NCBI GenBank assembly: GCA_045580775.1 | Contig: JAZNOK010000164.1 | Coordinates: 1 to 5,938 of the forward strand | Length of the DNA: 5,938 nucleotides | Reading direction: 5' to 3' | From: JAZMZS01 sp045580775 | Lineage (GTDB): Bacteria > Bacillota > Clostridia > Oscillospirales > CAG-272 | In this document: one piece after another, positions 1-5,418 of the stretch | Numbering within the stretch: the first letter of the stretch is position 1 | How the letters are laid out: the number at the start of each line of letters is the position of its first letter | Notes under the pieces: generated by a model | The model's input: the letters and a program-made list of their open reading frames with translations, nothing else | Database searches by the model: none | What the model was told of the DNA's origin: nothing | Program-made: the position numbers and the translations under genes

Positions 1-62
1 TACTCGCCCTTGGATTCTTCACTCCACTGCGTTCCGTTCGAGAATGACAGGGCGGATGCGGC
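1..62 (-). repeat. Dispersed intergenic repeat, copy A (may extend left of the window)
   Basis: This 62-base block recurs at 187-248 with a single difference (G at 40, A at 226). On the minus strand it contains the frame CTGTCAT-CTCGA ... GAAG-ATCCAAG-G-GAGTA, which is also found in inverted orientation at 107-154. Short elements with a GTCAT-CT-GA ... GAAG-ATCC frame are, from general knowledge, scattered through intergenic regions of many gut bacteria. No open frame or transposase accompanies it. The left boundary is unknown because the window starts inside or exactly at the copy. Confidence 0.8.
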
Positions 63-106
63 TGCCGTCACGAAAGAGTAACAATTATTGCATAGTCCCA
101 CCCCCG

Positions 107-154
107 CTGTCATCCTCGAGGGAGCACCGCGACCGAAGGATCCAAGCGGGAGTA
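107..154 (+). repeat. Dispersed intergenic repeat, copy B (inverted, diverged)
   Basis: It carries the same frame as copies A and C but reads on the + strand: CTGTCAT, CTCGA, GAAG, ATCCAAG and GAGTA occur in the same order. The middle differs in sequence and is about two bases shorter than in the other copies. Lying between two copies of opposite orientation, it could pair with either one to make a long imperfect hairpin. The flanks also show inverted AGAGTAAC (75-82) and GTTACTCT (178-185), so the similarity may extend slightly beyond the marked core. Confidence 0.7.
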
Positions 155-186
155 CATAGTGAGGATTAAATTTATTCGTTACTCTC

Positions 187-248
187 TACTCGCCCTTGGA
201 TTCTTCACTCCACTGCGTTCCGTTCAAGAATGACAGGGCGGATGCGGC
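187..248 (-). repeat. Dispersed intergenic repeat, copy C
   Basis: Same orientation as copy A, with 61 of 62 bases identical at an offset of 186 bases. Such high identity between A and C, against the divergence of the inverted copy B, suggests a recent duplication or active homogenisation of A and C. The similarity stops at 249, so this marks a right boundary of the repeat. Bases 249-340 beyond it show no gene or motif that I recognise. Confidence 0.8.
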
Positions 249-354
249 ATGCTTATGATCCTTTTTCGCTTCGAGCACGCCGTGCGAGCTTTGGGTACTG
301 TACATAATGCCCCGCCACGTCAGGCATGCTTCGACAATTTTTGCAAAAATCAAA

Positions 355-363
355 TGTTAAAAT
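355..363 (+). promoter_or_regulatory. Candidate extended -10 promoter for the parB-like gene
   Basis: The AT-rich stretch upstream of the parB-like gene contains TG-T-TAAAAT, an extended -10 element matching TATAAT at five of six positions. The -35 position 17-18 bases upstream (around 334-340, ACAATTT) is poor, and TTGCAA at 341-346 is too close to serve. The predicted start, near 370, would give a leader of about 45 bases. The sequence here is so A/T-rich that such matches are easily accidental. Confidence 0.25.
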
Positions 364-416
364 GGCAAAAAATACCATAACGAGGCTAAAAAAACAAAAA
401 AGGGAGCAAAAAAAGG

Positions 417-1310
417 ATGAGCAGTATGGTAAGGAGAGATGCCCGCGGGCTATGCAGAACAGCGGGGACTGTAGAGACGAAGATAACCGAAACACCGCGT
501 TGTCTTACTCCTGCGGGAATAGCGGTGTACAGTATTCCCGTAGACAGGATCGGAATACCCGAGGGGGTACAGAGAGCGTGCTCGCCCGAGAGCATTGCCG
601 CACTTGCGAGCAGTATACACAAATACGGAGTGATACATCCGCTGACGGTGCGGACCTCTCACGGCGGCAGATACGAGCTTGTATGCGGAATAAGAAGACT
701 GCGGGCAGTAAAACTGCTAGGACACAATACTGTCAGATGCATAGTGATAAACACCGACAGCATGAGAAGCGAGGCTATGCGTCTGTGTGAGAACGTCCAG
801 ACAGAACCGCCGCATTTTCTTGACATAGCGGCGGCGATAGCACGCCTGTGTACAAGCTACGGTTACAGCATGGAGGGGGCGGCTGTTAGGCTGTGTGTGT
901 CCGAGAGGTATGTGAGGGACAAGCTCCGGCTGCTTGAATTCAGCTCCGATCAGAGACAGAGGATAAGGGCAGCAAAGCTCAGCGAGGGACAGTGCATGAG
1001 CTTGCTGTCGGTGGCTGACACGGAGGCAAGAGAGGAGCTGCTGTGCCGTGTGATAAAGGGTGTACTTGACCAGAGAAGTACAGATGAGCTGGTATATACA
1101 TATCTGAAAAAACGCTCCAAGCACCAAAGGCAAAAGCAGGATACATATCTGATACGCGATATCCGCATTTTCTATAACACGATAGAGCGGGCACTTGACA
1201 TTATGCGAAACGCAGGCTATCCCATTACCGCAGAAAAGAGCCGAAGCGAAGAGGGGGAGGTCATTTCTATCGTCATCGGGGATGTAGATGACGATAGAAA
1301 AGGAAAATGA
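417..1310 (+). CDS. ParB/Spo0J/Noc-like DNA-binding CTPase-fold protein
   Basis: A 297-residue protein with ParB family architecture. The ParB N-terminal domain runs from about residue 35 to 130, with a box I-like GVIHPLTVR (71-79), an arginine box CGIRRLRA (90-97) and an ENVQ box (125-128). A central helix-turn-helix lies around 146-172 (SMEGAAVRL ... VSERYVRDKL). The C-terminal part contains RDIRIFYNTI (247-256), which I recall as typical of clostridial ParB/Noc proteins. Family members bind parS or Noc sites and spread as CTP-dependent clamps to organise the origin region. Here the Glu of the usual GERRxRA box is Ile92, and the Arg of ENLQR is Thr129, so CTP handling may be altered. The ATG at 417 has AGGGAG ten bases upstream; the ATG at 426 is an alternative. 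There is no ParA next to it and no obvious parS palindrome in the window. Which subfamily (Spo0J, Noc or an orphan paralogue) it belongs to is unresolved. Confidence 0.9.
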   Translation: MSSMVRRDARGLCRTAGTVETKITETPRCLTPAGIAVYSIPVDRIGIPEGVQRACSPESIAALASSIHKYGVIHPLTVRTSHGGRYELVCGIRRLRAVKLLGHNTVRCIVINTDSMRSEAMRLCENVQTEPPHFLDIAAAIARLCTSYGYSMEGAAVRLCVSERYVRDKLRLLEFSSDQRQRIRAAKLSEGQCMSLLSVADTEAREELLCRVIKGVLDQRSTDELVYTYLKKRSKHQRQKQDTYLIRDIRIFYNTIERALDIMRNAGYPITAEKSRSEEGEVISIVIGDVDDDRKGK

Positions 1311-1340
1311 CTTTTGCCGCGGACTTTTGACGATCAAAGG

Positions 1341-1377
1341 GGCGGGGAGGAGCTTTTTATAAAAGCACCTCCCCGCC
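1341..1377. terminator. Strong hairpin between convergent genes, probable bidirectional terminator
   Basis: A perfect 10-bp GC-rich stem (GGCGGGGAGG at 1341-1350 with CCTCCCCGCC at 1368-1377) encloses one A/A mismatch, and then a second 6-bp stem, GCTTTT (1352-1357) with AAAAGC (1361-1366), around a TAT loop. It lies 30 bases after the parB-like stop and 59 bases after the minus-strand M23 stop, where a shared terminator is expected. It is unusual in that the T/A tracts are inside the stem instead of flanking it; no T-run follows directly on either strand. A smaller inverted repeat, CTTTTGA-CGA-TCAAAGG, lies at 1324-1340. Confidence 0.65.
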
Positions 1378-1436
1378 GCTATTATATCAAAGGAATTTTT
1401 TCAGATCGCTTTCACATCTTTTGTATCTTTGAGTAT

Positions 1437-2225
1437 TTACCCTTCGTAGCTTGTGTCTTCTGTCAGGGTAGCTTTTGCCTTTTTGGACATGAGAGACATG
1501 GGATCGACGTACTTTCCGTTTATCTTTGCCTCAAAGTGCAGATGAGGCTCCTGAGCGATCTCTGTCATGCCGCTCTCTCCGACATAACCGATAGCATCAC
1601 CTGCCAGGAGACTGGAGCCGACTCCGATACCCTCGCACAGCTCCTCTGCGATATTCTTGTATACGGTCTCGAGACCTCCGTTGTGTTCTACTCTGACGCA
1701 TCTTCCCATCATGGGATCAAACCACACATCAGCTACCACACCTGCCGCCGCTGCGTATACCTTGTCTCCGAGAGCCGCGTTTATGTCTATTCCGAGATGT
1801 GTGCGGTAGTCCTCCATGGTAGGAGAGTATACGAGCACGCTGTCTGAATAGCTGTGAGAGAGTATTCCGTCAGCCGGAGCGGAAAGTGTGGGTACGGCAT
1901 CTGCCGCAGGGGGAGCGGGGTTTATGACCTGAGCATCTCCGTCTGCATCCTCCCCGTCCTCTTTGTCCGCTATGACAGGCAGAGTGTCAGGGGTGTTGTT
2001 CGGAGAGAGGGATTCTGTCATGGGAGCGGTCTGCTCCTCGGGAAAATACACCGATGAGGGAGAATCGGTGTCCTTTTCGGTGTCCGAAGGGGAGGGGGAG
2101 GACATGCCCGAGAGCATGGAGCTGAGCATAACTATGACAGCCATGACAAGGAGCATAGCCGCTACGCTGACATAAAGAACTCTTGTCGCTTGCTTTTCTT
2201 TTTCGTTTTTCTGTTTGGTATTCAT
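1437..2225 (-). CDS. spoIIQ: SpoIIQ-like membrane-anchored M23/LytM-domain protein
   Basis: 262 residues: a short basic cytoplasmic tail (1-15), one transmembrane helix (about 16-38), a Ser/Pro/acidic linker (41-115) and a C-terminal LytM (M23) domain (about 119-245). The zinc ligands are present: H143 and D147 in THLGID, and H230 in HLH (228-230). The histidine of the usual Y-HL motif is replaced, because the sequence is TVYKNI (187-192). SpoIIQ proteins share this loss, as I recall from the B. subtilis protein. SpoIIQ is made in the forespore under sigma F and joins SpoIIIAH across the intermembrane space to form the engulfment and feeding-channel complex. A sigma-F-like promoter lies just upstream. 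The only in-frame start is the ATG at 2225; the nearest good ribosome binding site, GAAAGGA (2248-2242), is 16 bases away, which is long. The alternative is a generic envelope M23 endopeptidase; I favour SpoIIQ because of the combined anchor, motif and promoter evidence. Confidence 0.8.
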   Translation of the reverse strand: MNTKQKNEKEKQATRVLYVSVAAMLLVMAVIVMLSSMLSGMSSPSPSDTEKDTDSPSSVYFPEEQTAPMTESLSPNNTPDTLPVIADKEDGEDADGDAQVINPAPPAADAVPTLSAPADGILSHSYSDSVLVYSPTMEDYRTHLGIDINAALGDKVYAAAAGVVADVWFDPMMGRCVRVEHNGGLETVYKNIAEELCEGIGVGSSLLAGDAIGYVGESGMTEIAQEPHLHFEAKINGKYVDPMSLMSKKAKATLTEDTSYEG

Positions 2226-2264
2226 ATTATGTTTTATACATTCCTTTCAGTATTGATATCTGTC

Positions 2265-2295
2265 ATTATTTTTGCCTGATTTTTGTTGCTTATAC
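2265..2295 (-). promoter_or_regulatory. Candidate sigma-F (forespore) promoter for the SpoIIQ-like gene
   Basis: Read on the minus strand: GTATA at 2295-2291, a 14-base spacer, then GGCAAAAATAAT at 2276-2265. The B. subtilis sigma-F consensus is roughly GYATA, about 15 bases, GGnnAnAnT; both elements match fully and the spacing is one base short. A start near 2258 would leave a leader of about 33 bases that contains GAAAGGA. The match was found by eye and not scored statistically. Its position in front of a SpoIIQ-like gene, a classic sigma-F target, raises the likelihood. Confidence 0.5.
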
Positions 2296-2369
2296 ACTAT
2301 CTTGCTTTTTTGACAAAGAAAAAAGCGTTTGCCTATGTAACAAAATTTAAAAACTCTTATTTGTTTCTC

Positions 2370-2398
2370 TTGATAAATGTGCATAGGTATGGTACAAT
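2370..2398 (+). promoter_or_regulatory. Near-consensus housekeeping (sigma-A) promoter for the OPT-PqqD unit
   Basis: TTGATA (2370-2375), a 17-base spacer, then TACAAT (2393-2398). Each hexamer has five of six consensus bases, spacing is optimal, and an extended -10 TG sits at 2390-2391. Transcription would start near 2405 and give a leader of about 118 bases before the ATG at 2523. This promoter is stronger by sequence than anything else visible in the window, so any regulation of the unit probably acts after initiation or by a repressor. Confidence 0.75.
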
Positions 2399-2401
2399 TA
2401 T

Positions 2402-2498
2402 TGCGTATGTACAAAAAAAGCGGGCAGCTGCCCGACTCGTTGTGTCGCTCCTTTCGGCACAATAATGCCGGAGTGATACGGCACAACGAAAGTACGCA
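2402..2498 (+). promoter_or_regulatory. Structured 5' leader with nested inverted repeats (possible cis-regulatory RNA)
   Basis: Four sets of complementary arms nest within the leader. TGCGTA (2402-2407) pairs with TACGCA (2493-2498) as a closing stem. Inside it is the 14-base perfect palindrome CGGGCAGCTGCCCG (2421-2434), which can fold as a 5-bp hairpin with an AGCT loop. Next to it CGTTGTG (2438-2444) pairs with CACAACG (2482-2488), continued by CGCTC with GAGTG (2446-2450 and 2471-2475, one wobble) and CGGCA with TGCCG (2455-2459 and 2466-2470) around a CAATAA loop. The result would be a three-way junction ending 13 bases before AGGAG (2512-2516). I do not recognise a known riboswitch class. 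There is no T-run for a terminator, so control of translation would be more likely. The palindrome could instead be a DNA operator, since it lies just after the predicted start. Confidence 0.5.
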
Positions 2499-2522
2499 TT
2501 AAAATACGGACAGGAGAAAAAC

Positions 2523-4436
2523 ATGGACAACAAAAATGAATTCAAACCCTACATACCTGCGGGCAAGGTGACAGCCGAGATGACTGTAACCAGCATCGTC
2601 ATGGGTATCATACTTGCGGTGGTGTTCGGTGCGGCAAATGCATATCTCGGACTGAGAGTCGGAATGACGGTGTCGGCATCTATTCCTGCGGCTGTTATTG
2701 CGATGGGAGTCATCAGAGTAATAATGAAGAAAAACTCCATTCTCGAGAGCAATATCGTACAGACTGTCGGAAGTGCGGGTGAATCGGTTGCGGCAGGAGC
2801 GATATTCACTCTGCCTACGCTCTTTTTGTGGGCGGGAGAGGGCCTTGGCAAAAAGCCCGGACTGCTCGAGATCACGCTTATTGCACTCATCGGAGGACTG
2901 CTGGGAGTATTTTTCATGGTGCCTCTGCGTAACGCCCTGATAGTAAAAGAGCACGGAACTCTCCCCTATCCCGAGGGCACAGCATGTGCTGAGGTGCTTC
3001 TCGCAGGAGAGCAGGGAGGCTCGAGTGCATCGGTAGTTTTTGCGGGAATGGGCTTTTCCGCACTTTTCAAGTTTATCATAGACGGTCTAAAGGCCGTGCC
3101 CGGAAAGGTCAGCTTCAGGTTTAAAGGATATAACGGCGAAATAGGAACCCAGATATATCCTGCTGTCATGAGTGTCGGGTATATCTGCGGACCGAGGATA
3201 TCCTCTTACATGTTTGCGGGAGGAGTGCTGTCATGGATGGTGCTTATTCCTCTTATCGTTATGTTTGGCGGCAGTGCCGTAATATACCCCTATACAGACG
3301 GAACTATCTCTGAGCTGTTTGCCTCAGACGGAGCTTCTGCTATCTGGTCAAACTACATCAGATATATCGGTGCGGGTGCTCTTGCGGCGGGCGGTATAAT
3401 ATCACTTATCAAGAATCTTCCGCTGATCGTTCGTACCTTCGCAGGTGCACTCGGCGGATTTAAGAAAACAGCAGGCGGAACCGAGAGGACCGAGCAGGAA
3501 ATCAGCATGCCGGTAGTGCTCATCAGCATTGCCGTGCTGACGTTGCTTGTATGGCTGGTACCGGCTATTCCCGTGTCATTTCTCGGTGCGGTGCTCGTGG
3601 TAGTGTTCGGATTTTTCTTTGCTACGGTATCATCTAGGATGGTTGGACTTGTCGGCAGCTCAAATAACCCTGTCTCCGGTATGGCGATAGCTACACTGCT
3701 CATATCTACTTTGATACTCAAGTTTACAGGAGCTGAGGGCATTGAGGGTATGACCGCTGCTATTGCGATCGGCTCTATCATCTGTATCGTTGCCGCAATA
3801 TCCGGCGACACCTCGCAGGACCTCAAGACAGGCTACATACTCGGTGCTACACCGAAAAAACAGCAGATCGGCGAGATCATCGGTGTTGTTGCATCCTCTC
3901 TTGCTATCGGAGCTACTCTGTATCTGCTTGACAGTGCATGGGGCTTTGGCTCTGAGACATTGGCAGCACCTCAGGCGTCACTTATGAAGATGATCGTCGA
4001 GGGCGTTATGAGTGCTCAGCTTCCTTGGAATTTGGTGCTGATCGGAGCATTTATCGCGGTAATTGTGGAGCTTGTCGGTATTCCTGTGCTTCCCTTTGCT
4101 ATAGGTATATATCTGCCCGTACAGCTCAACGCCTGCATCATGGTGGGCGGCGTTGTGCGTCTTATCTTTGACAAGATGAAAAAGCCCGAGCAGGAAAAGC
4201 GTCAGATGGTCAGCGACGGAATTCTCTTCTGCTCAGGTATGATAGCAGGAGAAGGACTGGTCGGTATTCTGCTCGCAGTATTTGCTATTGCCGGAATAGA
4301 CAAGATCATAGATATATCGGGTATACTGGGGCTCGGTGAGGTAGGCGGTGCTGTAGGTTCTGTTGTTGTATTCGGACTTATCATACTCAGCCTGCTGTGC
4401 TTTACCTGCTTTAAGAAGAGAAAGAACAATGACTGA
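2523..4436 (+). CDS. OPT-family oligopeptide/metal-chelate transporter
   Basis: A 637-residue polytopic membrane protein with roughly fifteen hydrophobic segments. It matches the prokaryotic OPT (oligopeptide transporter/YSL) family along its whole length: NAYLGLRVGMTVSASIP (39-55), ESNIVQTVGSAGES (75-88), LPYPEGTACAEVL (147-159), SSNNPVSGMAIATLL (379-393), SGDTSQDLKTGYILGATP (427-444), GIPVLPFAIGIYLPV (519-533) and SGMIAGEGLVG (571-581). The family imports small peptides or peptide-like metal chelates by ion-coupled secondary transport; the substrate here cannot be read from sequence. The ATG has AGGAG (2512-2516) six bases upstream. It is the first gene of a unit with the PqqD-like gene, which overlaps its last 8 bases. 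The length and both ends look complete, with a basic cytoplasmic-type tail (KKRKNND). Confidence 0.95.
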   Translation: MDNKNEFKPYIPAGKVTAEMTVTSIVMGIILAVVFGAANAYLGLRVGMTVSASIPAAVIAMGVIRVIMKKNSILESNIVQTVGSAGESVAAGAIFTLPTLFLWAGEGLGKKPGLLEITLIALIGGLLGVFFMVPLRNALIVKEHGTLPYPEGTACAEVLLAGEQGGSSASVVFAGMGFSALFKFIIDGLKAVPGKVSFRFKGYNGEIGTQIYPAVMSVGYICGPRISSYMFAGGVLSWMVLIPLIVMFGGSAVIYPYTDGTISELFASDGASAIWSNYIRYIGAGALAAGGIISLIKNLPLIVRTFAGALGGFKKTAGGTERTEQEISMPVVLISIAVLTLLVWLVPAIPVSFLGAVLVVVFGFFFATVSSRMVGLVGSSNNPVSGMAIATLLISTLILKFTGAEGIEGMTAAIAIGSIICIVAAISGDTSQDLKTGYILGATPKKQQIGEIIGVVASSLAIGATLYLLDSAWGFGSETLAAPQASLMKMIVEGVMSAQLPWNLVLIGAFIAVIVELVGIPVLPFAIGIYLPVQLNACIMVGGVVRLIFDKMKKPEQEKRQMVSDGILFCSGMIAGEGLVGILLAVFAIAGIDKIIDISGILGLGEVGGAVGSVVVFGLIILSLLCFTCFKKRKNND

Positions 4437-4815
4437 CAAAAGATCAAAAAAAGACCGCGATCTGGCTGAGCTTGTGCCTGTTATATGCGAGAGCATAACA
4501 TGGGATATAGACACCGAAGGGCTCGTTGTGGTGCATGTAGAGAACAAGGGTATCATGAAGCGGCTGACCCAGCTCATACTCAAAAAGCCCAAAGTATCAC
4601 ATATACATCTTGACGAGATCGGCAGCTACGTGTGGCGGCATATCGACGCACAGAGCACCGTGGCTGAGATAGCGGTCGGATTTGAGCAGCATTTCGGCGA
4701 GCGTGTACAACCTACATACGAGAGGCTGGGGCAGTATTTTTCTACGCTTGTCAGCTGCGGATTTGTCAGGTGGTCAGAGGAAAGCGGCCTGCCCGCAGAA
4801 AAAACAGAAGACTGA
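4429..4815 (+). CDS. PqqD-family (RRE-fold) small protein encoded with the OPT transporter
   Basis: 128 residues from the ATG at 4429; this start was chosen because the frame's upstream extension would lie within the OPT gene. It overlaps the OPT stop by 8 bases with only a purine-rich AAGAAGAG stretch ahead, which suggests translational coupling. The PqqD pattern is clear: a Trp-led first strand (ITWDIDTEGLVVVHVENKG), KPKVSHIHLDEIGSYVWRHID in the middle, then TVAEIAVGF and a final YFSTLVSCGFVRW helix-strand. PqqD proteins bind peptide leaders as recognition elements for RiPP-modifying enzymes, usually radical SAM proteins. No such enzyme or precursor is in this window. I recall PqqD-like proteins beside OPT transporters in other Firmicutes, which suggests an accessory or peptide-binding role for the transporter; that role is inference. 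The N-terminus is very basic and polar (TDKRSKKDRD). Confidence 0.85.
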   Translation: MTDKRSKKDRDLAELVPVICESITWDIDTEGLVVVHVENKGIMKRLTQLILKKPKVSHIHLDEIGSYVWRHIDAQSTVAEIAVGFEQHFGERVQPTYERLGQYFSTLVSCGFVRWSEESGLPAEKTED

Positions 4816-4850
4816 ATATTGCTCTGTCACAGAGGAAAACATAGGAAAAG

Positions 4851-4875
4851 AACCTTTTTGCTGTAACCTTTTTGC
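4851..4875 (+). repeat. Tandem 11-base direct repeat upstream of the sigma factor
   Basis: AACCTTTTTGC occurs at 4851-4861 and again at 4865-4875, separated by TGT, giving a 14-base period. A further AACC occurs at 4889-4892. AAC followed by pyrimidines is typical of ECF -35 elements, so the repeat may be a doubled promoter element or an activator site for the sigma/anti-sigma pair. It is too short to be a mobile or clustered repeat. Confidence 0.6.
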
Positions 4876-4889
4876 GTCCGAAAGTATTA
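4862..4889 (+). promoter_or_regulatory. Candidate ECF-type autoregulatory promoter
   Basis: TGTAAC (4862-4867) is the -35 type used by several Bacillus ECF sigmas (for example sigma X). Sixteen bases later is GTATTA (4884-4889), a partial match to ECF -10 elements, which usually begin CGTA or CGTC. Transcription would begin around 4895, about 11 bases before the strong ribosome binding site. Autoregulation is the family norm, but the -10 here is imperfect and the assignment is by eye. Confidence 0.35.
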
Positions 4890-4905
4890 ACCTAATGAAC
4901 GGGAG

Positions 4906-4912
4906 AGGAGGT
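4906..4912 (+). promoter_or_regulatory. Shine-Dalgarno that fixes the sigma factor's TTG start
   Basis: AGGAGGT is a full Shine-Dalgarno. It is 8 bases from the TTG at 4921 but only 2 bases from the in-frame TTG at 4915, so 4921 is the better start. The nearby ATG at 4895 lies upstream of this site and in another frame. Confidence 0.75.
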
Positions 4913-4920
4913 CTTTGCCG

Positions 4921-5418
4921 TTGCAGTCCTTTGAGGATGTGTACAAGATATATTTCAAGCGTATCTACGCCTTTTTATACAAGCTGACCTCCGATTCCGA
5001 TATCAGCGAGGAGATGGCACAGGAGACGTTTTATCAGGCGTTTGTGTCATTTCACCGTTATGACGGCTCATGTGAAATGTTCACGTGGCTTGCCGCTATA
5101 GCGAAGAATGTATTTTTCAAATATCTGAGAAAGAAAAAGCTCCATACGCTCAATATCGAGCTTCTTGTAGAGCCGCGGGCAGGTGAGGAGTCTGATCCCG
5201 AGGCGATACTTCAGAGAAAGCACCTTGCCTCATACGTTAATGAATGTGTGCAGAGACTTCCGCAGAAGTACCGTGACGTTGTGTTTTTGCGGATATATGC
5301 ACAGCTGCCGTTTTCTCAGATATCCGATATTCTCGGTATCACCGAGAACTCAGCCAAGGTCGTATACTACAGGGCAAAGAATCTGCTCAGAAAGGATCTG
5401 TTTCGAGATGAAGAATAA
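4921..5418 (+). CDS. ECF-subfamily RNA polymerase sigma factor (sigma-70 type)
   Basis: 165 residues from a TTG start, the usual ECF length. Region 2 spans about 1-72: the core-binding motif ISEEMAQETFYQAF (28-41), then TWLAAIAKNVFFKYLRKK (55-72), which covers the -10 recognition helix. After a short acidic linker, region 4 spans about 100-160, with LPQKYRDVVFLR (113-124) and the helix-turn-helix FSQISDILGITENSAKVVYYRAK (131-153, described by position) for the -35. It directs RNA polymerase to a small regulon, probably in response to an envelope or transport signal. Its stop overlaps the anti-sigma start by 11 bases, the classic arrangement. It is separated by about 105 bases from the PqqD-like gene and appears to have its own promoter. 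I cannot assign an ECF subgroup from the sequence alone. Confidence 0.92.
   Translation: MQSFEDVYKIYFKRIYAFLYKLTSDSDISEEMAQETFYQAFVSFHRYDGSCEMFTWLAAIAKNVFFKYLRKKKLHTLNIELLVEPRAGEESDPEAILQRKHLASYVNECVQRLPQKYRDVVFLRIYAQLPFSQISDILGITENSAKVVYYRAKNLLRKDLFRDEE

Noticed and set aside
1..248. CRISPR array
   Set aside because: The repeats are 62 bases, only two share orientation, and the intervening stretch of about 124 bases contains an inverted copy; this does not match a repeat-spacer pattern and no cas gene is present.
271..291. Possible hairpin around GAGCACGCCGTGCGAGC
   Set aside because: Only four consecutive base pairs form cleanly and there is no T-run, so a terminator cannot be supported.
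246..331. 9-base direct repeat GGCATGCTT at 246-254 and 323-331
   Set aside because: A 9-base match within a few hundred bases is expected by chance fairly often and no element is bounded by it.
326..790. Long + strand frame overlapping the start of the parB-like gene
   Set aside because: It is a different frame from the ParB match, is rich in Arg, Ser and Cys without any domain, and no ribosome binding site precedes it; it is a shadow of the real gene.
717..1337. 206-codon minus-strand frame opposite the parB-like gene
   Set aside because: The + strand carries an unmistakable ParB protein here; the antisense product is Cys/His/Leu-rich with no recognisable domain.
1314..1847. 177-codon + strand frame opposite the SpoIIQ-like gene
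   Set aside because: It is antisense to the LytM domain, passes through the intergenic hairpin and has no family features.
4821..4835. Small hairpin CTCTG-TCA-CAGAG after the PqqD-like gene
   Set aside because: A five-bp stem without a T-run is too weak to be called a terminator, although its position would suit one.
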